The position numbers were made by a program, and so were the translations under genes. Positions 27,295-36,400 of a stretch of 64,000 nt of DNA are shown one piece after another. A model generated the notes under the pieces. The model did no database searches and was not told where the DNA came from. It worked only from the letters and a program-made list of their open reading frames with translations. The stretch is from a virus. The stretch covers positions 777 to 64,776 of the IMG/VR virus record IMGVR_UViG_3300033049_000020, one strand, 5' to 3'. Each line of letters opens with the position of its first letter. The first letter of the stretch is position 1.

Positions 27295-27312
27295 ATGGAA
27301 TAACTATTTCAT

Positions 27313-27567
27313 ATGGACAATTCAATAAAGCAACGAGTACATGAAGAACTAACCAAATCAGATAAGTCTGAAATGAAGAACTATGTCATCTCGTCAAAAG
27401 AGCTAGACGCAAAAATAGAGAAGATAATAAAAGCTAATCTTAAGGGTAATAGAGAATTAGAAGATTTAGTCGTTGATATAACTAAGAATGTCTTAGTGCA
27501 GTTTCATAAGGCGCTATGGGTAAAGAAGGGTTTCTGGACAAGTGGCTTATCAAATAAATCGTCATAA
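27313..27567 (+). CDS. small protein, C-terminus echoed by the next gene
   Basis: 84 aa, helical, unknown (MDNSIKQRVHEELTKS...). Its last residues FWTSGLSNKSS resemble the end of the downstream HNH protein (FWKSGLKNRTS), suggesting that the HNH insertion duplicated the end of this gene. It follows a terminator and an ATATTTATA motif. Confidence 0.55.
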   Translation: MDNSIKQRVHEELTKSDKSEMKNYVISSKELDAKIEKIIKANLKGNRELEDLVVDITKNVLVQFHKALWVKKGFWTSGLSNKSS

Positions 27568-27569
27568 TT

Positions 27570-28286
27570 ATGAAAAAATGTGTTACATGTCGTCTTAGTA
27601 AACCACTAAGTGGTTATCATAAACAAGCTTCAGCTAATGATGGTTATCAACCAAAATGTAAAGAATGTCGCAAAGTCATAAGTAAAGAATATTACACTAA
27701 AAATTCTGAGACTATTAAAGAAAGAGTGGAGACTTACCAACGAAATAACTCGGAGCCAATATCAAATTATCAAGCCCAATATAGGAAGGATAATAAAGAA
27801 AAAATTAGAAAAAGCCAAAAAATCTATAGGGATAATAACTTAGAGAAGGCAAAACAATACTATAAAGATAATAGAGAAATTCTGAACACTAAGCGTAGAA
27901 TTTACATCAAGAAAAAGTTTAAGGAATCACCATTGGCTAAGTTGTCACATAATATCAGTACTTTAATTAGGCTATCAATAACTGGTAAGGGGTTTACTAA
28001 AAAATCTAAAACCGTTGACATCCTTGGTTGTTCAAATAAAGAATTCAAGATATATTTGGAATCTAACTTTGAATCGTGGATGAACTGGGATAATAGGGGC
28101 TTATATAATGGTGAACTGAACTATGGTTGGGATATTGACCATATCATCCCATTGGATGTGGCGGTAACTGAGGAAGACGTAATCAGACTCAATCACTACA
28201 CCAACTTACAACCGCTATGTGGTAAGGTCAATCGGGACATTAAGAGAAATTTCTGGAAATCGGGATTAAAGAATAGAACATCGTAA
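27570..28286 (+). CDS. HNH homing endonuclease with N-terminal zinc finger
   Basis: 238 aa. N-terminal CxxC pairs (KCVTCRLSK; PKCKECRK) form a zinc ribbon. The middle is a basic coiled region. The HNH core is GWDIDHIIPLD...LNHYTNLQPLCGKVNRDIKRN. A free-standing homing or phage endonuclease, inserted between the 84-aa gene and the 946-aa gene with 1-2 nt junctions. Its C-terminus mimics the preceding gene. Confidence 0.82.
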   Translation: MKKCVTCRLSKPLSGYHKQASANDGYQPKCKECRKVISKEYYTKNSETIKERVETYQRNNSEPISNYQAQYRKDNKEKIRKSQKIYRDNNLEKAKQYYKDNREILNTKRRIYIKKKFKESPLAKLSHNISTLIRLSITGKGFTKKSKTVDILGCSNKEFKIYLESNFESWMNWDNRGLYNGELNYGWDIDHIIPLDVAVTEEDVIRLNHYTNLQPLCGKVNRDIKRNFWKSGLKNRTS

Positions 28287-31126
28287 TGAAGAAGATTAAA
28301 ATTACTGAAGCCCAAGCTGAAGTCATATATAGAAAACTAAGTAAGAAGAAGCTTAGAATAACTACAACGCAATTAGAGATGATTAAAGAGTCTTTAAGTG
28401 GTTCTGATGCCATTACTAAGAATTTTAAGAGAGAAAAACAAGGTAATGTAGGGCTGAAAGGAATGAAGGTTGAAGAAGCTGGACTTATCAAAGAATATGG
28501 TAGCGTTGAATTATTGGAGTTGGCAAGGTCGGTAATTGAGTTTATGTTAACCGAACTAAATGACCCGTCACAAAATGGATTGGATAGAGTTTGGAGAGAA
28601 ATGGGTGTTACCAGAGGTGAAATGTTAACAGCGTTAGCCGATGCAGGTCTATGGGGCTATGTTTTCTTCAAATTGTCTTACTCAGATAAAGTAAGAGCTA
28701 TTGGTAGAGGTCTTAAATCTGTACTTAGAGATTTAATGCGAAAGAACCAACCTGAAGGAACGGTAGAAACTGGAATGGTAATGGGTGAGGACGAGGCTGG
28801 TAAAACATATACGCCAGAACAACTTATTGGAGTACTGGATTTACCAGACACTAGAGCTGAAGTAGATTGGCAAGATAGAGCAAGAGCCTATCAAATCCCA
28901 TCAATTTCAGATGGAGATGCTAAAACAATTATAATGGACAAGGAATTCTTTACAGGACGTTCATTTCAAACTAAGTATAAAACAATTACGGATGAGGGGT
29001 ACGTTAAAAAATTCGCCAAGAGGTTTGGTGAAATGCCTATTTTCACAATCAGTGGTAGAGAGATTGGGGTTGCTAATCCAGAATTTTTGAAATGGCGACA
29101 GGAATATATTGACGCTAAGGGAGCTACTTTAAAACAATGGGGTTCAGCCGAATCCACAGGAGCATCATCAAGCGGTGCTTTTGTAGGTGCGTTCGGTGGA
29201 GCACCAAGCGATGATTATAATGATGAACTATCTCCAAGTAATCAAGTTGCTGATAACGAGGAAGGCATTATAACTGATGCAGTTACAAGTCAAGAAGAGC
29301 TTAAAGGTCTTGAAGTGGGAACCGAAAAGGATTACTATAGAGTTGATGGTGTTGAAGACAAATTTGTGACTGCTGAGGGTAATGTATTATTTATGGTGGC
29401 ATTAAAGGATGTTGAGGGAAATCCTTCATCTAGTCATTTATTATTCAGATTTAATACGAGTAATAATAATATGAGTCTTATGTATGCTGTTGATGAGGTT
29501 AATCACATTTCAGCGTATAAGGCGTTTCCAGAGGTCTATCATGCAAACTTAGATACTATTAGTAATATTTTAGCTAAAATGTCAAGTCAAACTGATGAGT
29601 CAACAGGGTATGCAGGTGGCACTAATGTCGGAGCTTACGATGCTCCAGGGTTTGCCAAGGGTAGGAAAGGTAAAAACTTAGGTGGAGGAACTACACAAAA
29701 TTTTGATGTTTTCGGTCATGATGGGAGTAAGGTAAATGGTGGTATCATGGAGATGGCACTTAACCTGCAACATGATAAAGAAAATGGTAGACTATCGGCA
29801 GTATCCGATGAGGGAGATGCAAGCTTCAACTCTCAAGATACATTCATGATTAAAGACGTACTTAAGAAAGACGGTTTTAAGTGGGATGGCAAAGCTTGGT
29901 CAATTGAAGACAGCCAATTTGATAAAGCTAAAGTCACTATTGCAAAAGCTAATGAAAAATTAGCCGACCAATTAGAGAAATCAACTACCAGCAAATATAG
30001 AAACTATGGTGATGATGAACAAAAATCTGCCAGAGTATCTAAAGCTAGAGAAAAAGCTAAAGAAATCATAGATAACTTAAAAGATTTAGAAGCATTTGTG
30101 GAAGAAAATATTCCAGATGCTGGAAGCTTAGTTAAATCTAAAATAGATGACTACGTAAGAGACTTGGCGAATATAACTGATGAGGCAGCACTATCTTCTG
30201 AAATCAGACGATATTTGAGCTTCTTCACTAAGTTCCATAAGTATACGTTACACAACAGAATGCTAATCTACATTCAACGACCAACGGCTACACATGTAGC
30301 AGGGTTCAAGACTTGGCAAACTAAGTTCAAACGAGCAGTTACGAAAGGGTCTAAACCTATTGCGATATTGGCACCTATTATGAGGAGAATTCCTAGACAA
30401 TACAAGAAAGATGATAAAGGTGAATTCCTAACTAGGCCGAACTGGAAAACTGGAAAGCCAGAAAAAATTCCATTGGAACAATTTACTGGAAGATGGAGGG
30501 CTGTAAACGTTTTTGATATTGAAGATACTTATGCGTTAGATGAGTTGGATGGTGCTATTCCAGAACAACCAGAATGGTTTGGTGGTGATGACGAGTCTGA
30601 TACTGCATCAAGCCTTGTGGAGTATCTTAAGTATGCAATTGAGAATATGGGAATTAAGGTAACCAAAGATGCTGCCATGGGCGGTGAGAAAGGTTACAGT
30701 GCAGGTGGTCATATTAATCTTAGTTCTGATGTTAAAGGAGCTGGAGAAGCGTCCACATTGGTACACGAATTTGCTCATGAGTTGATGCATTGGAGAAAGT
30801 CTTCACCATTCTATCAACAAGGTAATGAGGGTGATGAGATTAAGAAGATGTTCACTAAAGACGCGGCATTGCACGAACTACAAGCAGAAAGTGTATCATA
30901 TACAGTACTCAAACACTACGAATTGCCAGTACAGCACCACCCAACGTATTTGGCGCTATGGAAGGCAAATAAGGATAAGATTCTAGCTAACTTAGAGTTG
31001 ATTAGTAATGTGGCAACATTTATCATCAAGAAGGTAGATGATATGGCTAAGAAATACCCTAACGTATTACAAGATATGGAAGTTGGAGCAGGCGAATCAT
31101 ACATGTATGAAACAATCAAACGTTGA
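28286..31126 (+). CDS. large ArdC/zincin polyvalent protein
   Basis: 946 aa. The C-terminal ~330 residues match ArdC-type antirestriction modules: YTLHNRMLIYIQRPTATHV and GFKTWQTKFKRAV (ssDNA-binding N domain), then AGGHINLSS and the zincin motif LVHEFAHELMHW with a downstream Glu in LQAESVSY. The centre has a Gly/Ser-rich linker. The N-terminus is a basic helix (KKIKITEAQAEVIYRKL). Polyvalent proteins of this kind can be injected to protect DNA. Injection is inferred; the domain and HExxH are seen. Confidence 0.7.
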   Translation: MKKIKITEAQAEVIYRKLSKKKLRITTTQLEMIKESLSGSDAITKNFKREKQGNVGLKGMKVEEAGLIKEYGSVELLELARSVIEFMLTELNDPSQNGLDRVWREMGVTRGEMLTALADAGLWGYVFFKLSYSDKVRAIGRGLKSVLRDLMRKNQPEGTVETGMVMGEDEAGKTYTPEQLIGVLDLPDTRAEVDWQDRARAYQIPSISDGDAKTIIMDKEFFTGRSFQTKYKTITDEGYVKKFAKRFGEMPIFTISGREIGVANPEFLKWRQEYIDAKGATLKQWGSAESTGASSSGAFVGAFGGAPSDDYNDELSPSNQVADNEEGIITDAVTSQEELKGLEVGTEKDYYRVDGVEDKFVTAEGNVLFMVALKDVEGNPSSSHLLFRFNTSNNNMSLMYAVDEVNHISAYKAFPEVYHANLDTISNILAKMSSQTDESTGYAGGTNVGAYDAPGFAKGRKGKNLGGGTTQNFDVFGHDGSKVNGGIMEMALNLQHDKENGRLSAVSDEGDASFNSQDTFMIKDVLKKDGFKWDGKAWSIEDSQFDKAKVTIAKANEKLADQLEKSTTSKYRNYGDDEQKSARVSKAREKAKEIIDNLKDLEAFVEENIPDAGSLVKSKIDDYVRDLANITDEAALSSEIRRYLSFFTKFHKYTLHNRMLIYIQRPTATHVAGFKTWQTKFKRAVTKGSKPIAILAPIMRRIPRQYKKDDKGEFLTRPNWKTGKPEKIPLEQFTGRWRAVNVFDIEDTYALDELDGAIPEQPEWFGGDDESDTASSLVEYLKYAIENMGIKVTKDAAMGGEKGYSAGGHINLSSDVKGAGEASTLVHEFAHELMHWRKSSPFYQQGNEGDEIKKMFTKDAALHELQAESVSYTVLKHYELPVQHHPTYLALWKANKDKILANLELISNVATFIIKKVDDMAKKYPNVLQDMEVGAGESYMYETIKR

Positions 31127-31289
31127 TGACACGGCTTACCCTAACGGTGGGTTTGTGGACATAGATGATTGTGCTAAACTGAACAATAATAAAGTGGCTC
31201 AAAATGGTGGTTGTAGTCAAGGTGATGACGGTGTGGTAAGTATCAGAAAGACCAAAAAATCTGTCATTTCGAACCAAAAAGGTGAATAA
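31107..31289 (+). CDS. small protein, unknown
   Basis: 60 aa from ATG 31107, overlapping the end of the ArdC-like gene in another frame (MKQSNVDDTAYPNGGFVDID...). It has two Cys and many Asn/Asp/Gly. The text YPNGG...DIDDC resembles YPDGSKSDCC in the frameshift extension near 32470. No function assignable. Confidence 0.45.
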   Translation: MKQSNVDDTAYPNGGFVDIDDCAKLNNNKVAQNGGCSQGDDGVVSIRKTKKSVISNQKGE

Positions 31290-31337
31290 GGCTAACTTTA
31301 ATAAATATGCCGATATTTATATACAAAGCATTCTATA

Positions 31338-32399
31338 ATGGATAAAGAATTTATTAAAAATCGTTTAAGAAAGACTGTGGCTGAGGCTGCTGTTCCAGGC
31401 GTGACAGTAACTGATAAAACTCAGACTGCTTCAAAGAAGGAAAACGATAAAGCTTATAAGGACGTGGAGAAGAAGATGGCCAAATACGAGAAGGAAACCA
31501 CCAAAGGTGCAACTGATGCGATTGAAGAACCTAAGTATGAGTACGAAGGTAGTGAGGAAGAAACTCACAACGAAATGGAAATTCTAAATGGTCAAGAAAT
31601 GCTTAGATACGATAATGACCCAAGCAAGCGATTCAAAGAGAGAGCAATAATGGCGATTGAAGGTGATTCATTGATGGGTAATAGCCCTGAATATGCAAAC
31701 GTTGTGGCTAAAGGCCAAGGCGGTGACCCAGAATTCGGAAAAAAATTAGTCAGTAGAATTAAAGACTCTAGTGCAAAAAGAGACGCTGCCACTCCAGCTC
31801 TTGACCAATTTGGTGACGACATTGAAGAAAAGAATGTTGGAATTAACGGTAAAAAGAGTGCAACTAAACCAGCTATAGATTCAAAGTCGGTAGCAGTGGA
31901 ATCAAAAAAAGAAACAAAAAACCCAATCATGGAAAACGATAAAATGAAAAGATTGAGATTCAAGAGTACATTCGATGGCGTTGAAAACGCATTGAATTTA
32001 ATTCCTGAAAGCTACAGAGTAGATAACAAAGTCTTCGAAATGACTGATGGTAATGAAAATTATAGAATCAGATGGGAAGGTGACCTTAATGAAGGTACAG
32101 CAATTGTATTGAGAGCTTCTGATAAAACGTTGGTTGAAGCAGATATGACACATATGCGACACCTTATGGGATTCAAGTCTGACTTGGGAATTCCTACGTC
32201 TGCCGAAAGACTACAAGAGAATGATACGTTCTTAGAGAGTCTTAATATTTCAAGAGCATTGCTTACCGAATCTGAAGGTGAAAAGACTGAACTTATTTCT
32301 GAGGAGACAAGAGAAGCTTTTGGACTTTTGAATGAAGAAATCGATGAAGCGGTTGAGCCAATCACTGCCGATACTGAAGTAGAAAAAAAAAAGTTGTAA
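31338..32399 (+). CDS. unknown acidic protein ending at an A10 slippery run
   Basis: 353 aa in the zero frame. The N-terminus is MDKEFIKNRLRKTVAEAA, the middle is Lys/Glu-rich and low in complexity, and about residues 205-280 form a more ordered domain (RLRFKSTFDGVENALNLIPE...MTHMRHLMGFKS). It ends KKKL at 32399, directly after ten A's; a -1 shift would add 90 residues. An ATATTTATA motif (31313-31321) precedes it. Possibly a virion or scaffold-like protein; unproven. Confidence 0.6.
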   Translation: MDKEFIKNRLRKTVAEAAVPGVTVTDKTQTASKKENDKAYKDVEKKMAKYEKETTKGATDAIEEPKYEYEGSEEETHNEMEILNGQEMLRYDNDPSKRFKERAIMAIEGDSLMGNSPEYANVVAKGQGGDPEFGKKLVSRIKDSSAKRDAATPALDQFGDDIEEKNVGINGKKSATKPAIDSKSVAVESKKETKNPIMENDKMKRLRFKSTFDGVENALNLIPESYRVDNKVFEMTDGNENYRIRWEGDLNEGTAIVLRASDKTLVEADMTHMRHLMGFKSDLGIPTSAERLQENDTFLESLNISRALLTESEGEKTELISEETREAFGLLNEEIDEAVEPITADTEVEKKKL

Positions 32400-32665
32400 C
32401 TGAAGTTTCCGAAAGGAAGAAGAAGGAACACGCACACGATGAGCATCATCACAGTGATTACCCTGATGGGTCTAAGTCTGACTGTTGTGGTGCTTCATTT
32501 GTTGATGGTGACCGATGCTCAGACTGTAAAGAGCATGCTAACAAATACGAAGAAGTAAAAGAAGCTAGCGAATACGGTCACAATGGGGTAGACCCATTTA
32601 TGAATGTGGGTAAAGACGGAAGCTTCAACGAGAGTTTCGAATTATTTAAAAAATTAAACAAGTAA
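32390..32665 (+). other. probable -1 frameshift extension (Cys/His-rich)
   Basis: After the A10 run (32383-32392, containing A AAA AAG), the -1 frame stays open for 91 codons, reading VVTEVSERKKKEHAHDEHHH...DCCGASFVDGDRCSDCKEH... to TAA 32663-32665. It lacks an early ATG, so it needs frameshifting, or else reflects a one-base indel or homopolymer error. The Cys/His cluster looks like a zinc site and codes convincingly. Confidence 0.55.
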
Positions 32666-32667
32666 TC

Positions 32668-32991
32668 ATGAGAAGAAGAGATAAAACAAAGAATATGCTT
32701 AAAGCCAATAGAATGGCCGAACAATATTACCTCGAATCAAAAGGTATTATAGCTGAAACTACTGTAGTTGAAGGAGCTGGTATGACACATGCGGCAGGTT
32801 TTGCTGATGGTGGAAGCGGCTTTGTAAACGGTGGAGGTATGATGAAGGAAAAAGAAGATGAGATAAAAGAATCGGACACATCAAATGGTAAGGTCGACCC
32901 TAAGTGTGAAACTTGTGGTGGGTCTGGCAGGTACGAAACCAATACTGGAAACGGTCATGATGTTGAAGCTGTTTGTCCATGTGTTAAATAA
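32668..32991 (+). CDS. small protein with DnaJ-type CxxCxGxG motif
   Basis: 107 aa. The C-terminus has CETCGGSGRYET...CPC, half of a DnaJ-type zinc centre. The N-terminus RRDKTKNMLKANRM shares DKTKNML with the 25838 protein. Gly-rich middle. It starts 2 nt after the frameshift extension ends, so the two are probably co-translated. Confidence 0.6.
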   Translation: MRRRDKTKNMLKANRMAEQYYLESKGIIAETTVVEGAGMTHAAGFADGGSGFVNGGGMMKEKEDEIKESDTSNGKVDPKCETCGGSGRYETNTGNGHDVEAVCPCVK

Positions 32992-33003
32992 TTAATTTAA
33001 CTT

Positions 33004-33945
33004 ATGAGAGTAGAGAGAGGAGATAAAGGGGCTTCCGTAAAGGAGATTCAGAAGTTATTAGGAATTAAAGCCGATGGAGATTTCGGTGGTGGTACAGAAG
33101 ACGCAGTAAAGAAGTTTCAAAGAAGTAGAGGGCTAAAAGATGATGGTATCGTAGGTAATAAGACCTATGCGCTTCTAATATCCTTCACCAGCGATATTTC
33201 AGATGGTACGTTCATAGAGAACGATGGTATTATTAATGATAGTGGTATATATACAACCACAGAGGGCTTAATCATCAACAAGTCATACTTGGATACCGAT
33301 GAGTATGTTACAGACCGTGGTACGACAGAAAAAGACACAATATTTATTCACCATACCGCAGGTAGAGCAAATCCATATAAAACGATAAAAAATTGGAACT
33401 TAGATACCAGAGGTAGAATCGCCACCCAATATGTGATTGGCGGCATGTCATTGAATGGTAATACCGAAAATGATGGTGTTGTTGTGGAGTGTTTTCCAGA
33501 CGAATATTTCGCTTGGCATTTAGGAAAAACTGGTAGTCATCATATGCATACTCATTCAGTGGGTATAGAACTAAATAACTGGGGCTATTTATATAAAGAT
33601 GCTAACACTTATTACAATTATGTTGATATTGAAGTTCCTAAAGGACAAGTGGTCAAATTGACCCGAAAGTTCAACGGTAATTATTACTATCACAAATATA
33701 CTGACGCTCAAATAGAATCGTTAAAATTATTAATCTACGAGATTAAGCGAAGACACCCAAAAGTAAATATTAATCTTGGATTACCACAGATGTTGATGAA
33801 TATGGATAAATATGAAGCATTTGGATTCCAGAAAGCCGCATACGATGGCGACATTAAGGGTATATTAACACACACAAATGTGCGTATAGATAAAACAGAT
33901 TGTTATCCCGATGATAGGTTAGTCAGTATGTTAAATAATTTGTAA
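33004..33945 (+). CDS. endolysin: peptidoglycan-binding domain plus N-acetylmuramoyl-L-alanine amidase
   Basis: 313 aa. Residues 1-60 form a PG_binding_1 domain (GDKGASVKEIQKLLGI, DGDFGGGTEDAVKKFQ, DGIVGNKTYALL). An amidase_2 domain follows with FIHHTAGRANP (zinc His), AWHLGKTG, HSVGIELNNWG and ILTHTNVRIDKTDCYPD (His, Lys, Cys). The full zinc set is present, unlike the 25239 paralogue. It cleaves the peptide from MurNAc at lysis. No signal peptide, so it depends on a holin. Confidence 0.85.
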   Translation: MRVERGDKGASVKEIQKLLGIKADGDFGGGTEDAVKKFQRSRGLKDDGIVGNKTYALLISFTSDISDGTFIENDGIINDSGIYTTTEGLIINKSYLDTDEYVTDRGTTEKDTIFIHHTAGRANPYKTIKNWNLDTRGRIATQYVIGGMSLNGNTENDGVVVECFPDEYFAWHLGKTGSHHMHTHSVGIELNNWGYLYKDANTYYNYVDIEVPKGQVVKLTRKFNGNYYYHKYTDAQIESLKLLIYEIKRRHPKVNINLGLPQMLMNMDKYEAFGFQKAAYDGDIKGILTHTNVRIDKTDCYPDDRLVSMLNNL

Positions 33946-33995
33946 TCAAAACTATTCACTTTACGGTTAGATTGGTTATTCTTTACTCATAGCCA

Positions 33996-34454
33996 ATGGG
34001 ATTATTAAAACACATCAGAACGCCTATCAGTAGGCAGAGTATAGAAATACTATACAATAGCAATAATGTAGAGTACGAGAAGGTCGTATTGTATGGAGAT
34101 TTTGTTAACTCATTTGTAGACTTAGTATTAACCACCTACATGGGTGATGACGTTACCACAGACTTGCAGCAATTATACCACTTTAACTGGTGTTGGAGGA
34201 AAACCGTTAACAATTTTGAAGAAGAGGGGGTCAACTTAGGGAAGTTAGATAATGCTAGAGCTTATTTCTTAGATTTCATGATAGAGTTTTATTATAATGC
34301 TATAGATAAGAGTTTAGAATCTACTGCGGTCACCAAGACCAGTACCTTATGGTTTCAATTGTTTGATTATATGGGAGAAAAAACTAGAGCCGATATTGAC
34401 GGTTTCTTAGAAGTTTATAAACTATTTGAAAAATCTGTCAAAGATAAGACTTGA
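33996..34454 (+). CDS. unknown protein
   Basis: 152 aa, helical and aromatic-rich (FNWCWRKTVNNFEEEG, LWFQLFDYMGEKT). No recognised motif. It follows the endolysin by 50 nt and could be part of the lysis cassette or unrelated. Confidence 0.55.
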   Translation: MGLLKHIRTPISRQSIEILYNSNNVEYEKVVLYGDFVNSFVDLVLTTYMGDDVTTDLQQLYHFNWCWRKTVNNFEEEGVNLGKLDNARAYFLDFMIEFYYNAIDKSLESTAVTKTSTLWFQLFDYMGEKTRADIDGFLEVYKLFEKSVKDKT

Positions 34455-34486
34455 TAATTGTTTTATAAGTTCGTATATTTATCACT

Positions 34487-34753
34487 ATGAGAATTTGGAA
34501 TACCGTATTTACTGGATTAATACATGAAAAAAGCAAAATTGAAAGTGATTTAGAGAGAGCTATTAATAACGATGATAATGCCGATAATAAAACTATTATC
34601 ATTGGTGAACTATTAAACATGTATGTGTTGGTAGAGGCCAAGATAGTTAAATGGGGAGATTTGAAGACTGCATACTTGCAGACTGCATACTTGCAGGCTC
34701 AGACGCCACAACAAAACGAAGAAAATGGAGATACTGATAGCACTACTGGATAA
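34487..34753 (+). CDS. small protein with TAYLQ tandem repeat
   Basis: 88 aa (MRIWNTVFTGLIHEKSK...). Near residue 65 a 15-bp tandem repeat gives TAYLQTAYLQ. It is preceded by an ATATTTATC motif at 34475 and overlaps the next gene in another frame. Unknown function. Confidence 0.5.
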   Translation: MRIWNTVFTGLIHEKSKIESDLERAINNDDNADNKTIIIGELLNMYVLVEAKIVKWGDLKTAYLQTAYLQAQTPQQNEENGDTDSTTG

Positions 34754-34943
34754 GATACTATTATTCATATTTTTTATGGCAACACTAAACATTATCAGGA
34801 ACAGTTTTAACTTAATACAAACGTTTTTCGCTAGTACGGAAAATGATACAGTTAAATACTTGTTATCAACCAAGGAATTAATATTTTTAGGAATGTCTGT
34901 AGCATTCGTACTAATGTCAATATTCAGTGGAATAATTATTTAA
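34725..34943 (+). CDS. small two-helix membrane protein
   Basis: 72 aa with two membrane segments (IALLDKILLFIFFMATLNII and LIFLGMSVAFVLMSIFSGIII). Near the endolysin, so a holin or antiholin is possible, but there is no family signature. It overlaps the previous gene by 29 nt. Confidence 0.5.
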   Translation: MEILIALLDKILLFIFFMATLNIIRNSFNLIQTFFASTENDTVKYLLSTKELIFLGMSVAFVLMSIFSGIII

Positions 34944-34948
34944 ATAAT

Positions 34949-35566
34949 ATGTTAATACAAGAAAGATTGGACGAGCTGAGTCCCTACGTTACAGCCATAC
35001 AATACAGTAAAATTCCTATCATTGAAGCTGCCTTCCCAAAATCGTGGGGTGTACAAGAGCATCAGAAGATTGCGGTTAAACCAATAGAAGGTGATAATAA
35101 ATTGATATTTAACTGTATTGTATACAGCGAATTAGATGACGTATCGATAGATGATGTATTAGATTACATAGGTCAAACAATTTTAATAAATAAAGAGCGA
35201 GAAGCTAAAAAAGTGTTACTGAAACATAAAGTGGAGGAACTAAAAGTACTTTTCAATGCCAACTCATTGACCAAGTTAGGCGACTTATATTTTGGGTTCT
35301 CGGAAGAGGATGTAGAAGATGAGTTAGAATTAGAGTTAGAATTAGAGCCAGATAAGGTAAAAGAGGAAGAGTCAGAAGTGATAGAAGAGGGTGTGGTCAC
35401 GAATGCTGAATTAGATAAACGTATTAAACAGAAAAAAAAGGAAGAGATAGTGACTAAAGTAGAGTTACCACCAAGAAAACCAGTGGCTCCAGTACTTGAA
35501 GAGTTCGTAATACCGACATGCAACTGTGGGCAAGGACAGTCTTGCCCTGAATGTACGGATTACTAA
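34949..35566 (+). CDS. acidic protein with C-terminal Cys cluster
   Basis: 205 aa. There is a Glu/Leu repeat around residue 128 (ELELELELEP), and the C-terminus ends PTCNCGQGQSCPECTDY, a likely zinc knuckle. The N-terminal half is globular. Unknown function; it converges with the minus-strand gene at 35563. Confidence 0.55.
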   Translation: MLIQERLDELSPYVTAIQYSKIPIIEAAFPKSWGVQEHQKIAVKPIEGDNKLIFNCIVYSELDDVSIDDVLDYIGQTILINKEREAKKVLLKHKVEELKVLFNANSLTKLGDLYFGFSEEDVEDELELELELEPDKVKEEESEVIEEGVVTNAELDKRIKQKKKEEIVTKVELPPRKPVAPVLEEFVIPTCNCGQGQSCPECTDY

Positions 35567-35901
35567 GCATTAGGTCTATACTCGAACCATTCTTGAATAG
35601 TATGCATAATCCATACACATCCAGAAGTTAATATTCCATCAAGGAATATCGCAGCCCAGAACATTTCCACACCATACATTTCCATTGGCGTATGCCAACC
35701 TAATGTTTGGAATGTGGCAGACAAAAGGAATCCAACCCAAGTACCTAAACACATAGGGCAACTGAATAATTTACCAAAGAAGTTAGGGCTAAAGCTATCC
35801 CATCTCTCTCTCCATTTGTCGAAAAGTGAGCCGAATACCATAATATTAGTCCAACCGTAGGCTAGAAGCATGAATACTAATAATGTTGTGAATAATGTCA
35901 T
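35563..35901 (-). CDS. DUF1360-like membrane protein
   Basis: 112 aa from the minus-strand ATG at 35899-35901. Contains FSCPMCLGTWVGFLLSA, the hallmark of small DUF1360-type membrane proteins, plus two other hydrophobic segments. The longer open frame upstream is antisense to the Nudix gene and is rejected. Function unknown; possibly a phage-envelope factor. Confidence 0.6.
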   Translation of the reverse strand: MTLFTTLLVFMLLAYGWTNIMVFGSLFDKWRERWDSFSPNFFGKLFSCPMCLGTWVGFLLSATFQTLGWHTPMEMYGVEMFWAAIFLDGILTSGCVWIMHTIQEWFEYRPNA

Positions 35902-35925
35902 TTTGTTCTTTATTTGATTACAAAG

Positions 35926-35934
35926 ATATTTATA
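35926..35934 (+). promoter_or_regulatory. ATATTTATA leader motif (Nudix gene)
   Basis: 23 nt before the Nudix ATG at 35957, in the divergent gap between it and the minus-strand gene. Confidence 0.4.
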
Positions 35935-35956
35935 AAAGACAAATAAGTAAAGAGAT

Positions 35957-36400
35957 ATGAATGTTAGAAATAATTTGAGAGGTCGACTATTTGAAGGTGA
36001 CCATAAAAAAGCAGTAGGAGTATGTATCATTGCGGAAGACACCAACAAGGTCTTGTTATTACTTAGAGGGTGGACACCACACAAAGGACATTGGTCACTA
36101 CTCAGTGGTGGAATGGAAGAAGGTGAGGATAAATTGGAAACACTAAAGAGGGAGATAATGGAAGAAATTAGTATAAATGCTGACGCCAAATTAGACCTTA
36201 AATACAAACATACTGAAAAGAATGTAGATGGTACTACATTTCATTACTACGAAGGCTTTACTCCTACCGAATTTATACCTAAATTGGACGGAGAGAATAA
36301 GGATTTTGGTTGGTATGATGTAAATAACTTACCATCTCCCCTATATCCTAAGACTAAAGAAAAGATAGAAAAAGCATGTCAGAAGAACTTGGAAAAATAA
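35957..36400 (+). CDS. Nudix hydrolase
   Basis: 147 aa with the Nudix box GGMEEGEDKLETLKREIMEE (Gx5Ex7REuxEE), within HKGHWSLLSGG. Nudix enzymes hydrolyse nucleoside diphosphate derivatives; the substrate cannot be told from sequence. The N-terminus MNVRNNLRGRLFE closely resembles that of the CCA-enzyme fragment at 49149 (MSVRENLRGRLLIE), although the proteins are otherwise unrelated. Confidence 0.85.
   Translation: MNVRNNLRGRLFEGDHKKAVGVCIIAEDTNKVLLLLRGWTPHKGHWSLLSGGMEEGEDKLETLKREIMEEISINADAKLDLKYKHTEKNVDGTTFHYYEGFTPTEFIPKLDGENKDFGWYDVNNLPSPLYPKTKEKIEKACQKNLEK

Noticed and set aside
35902-36207. Upstream extension of the minus-strand DUF1360-like protein
   Set aside because: It is antisense to the Nudix gene; conserved membrane-protein sequence begins only at the ATG at 35901.
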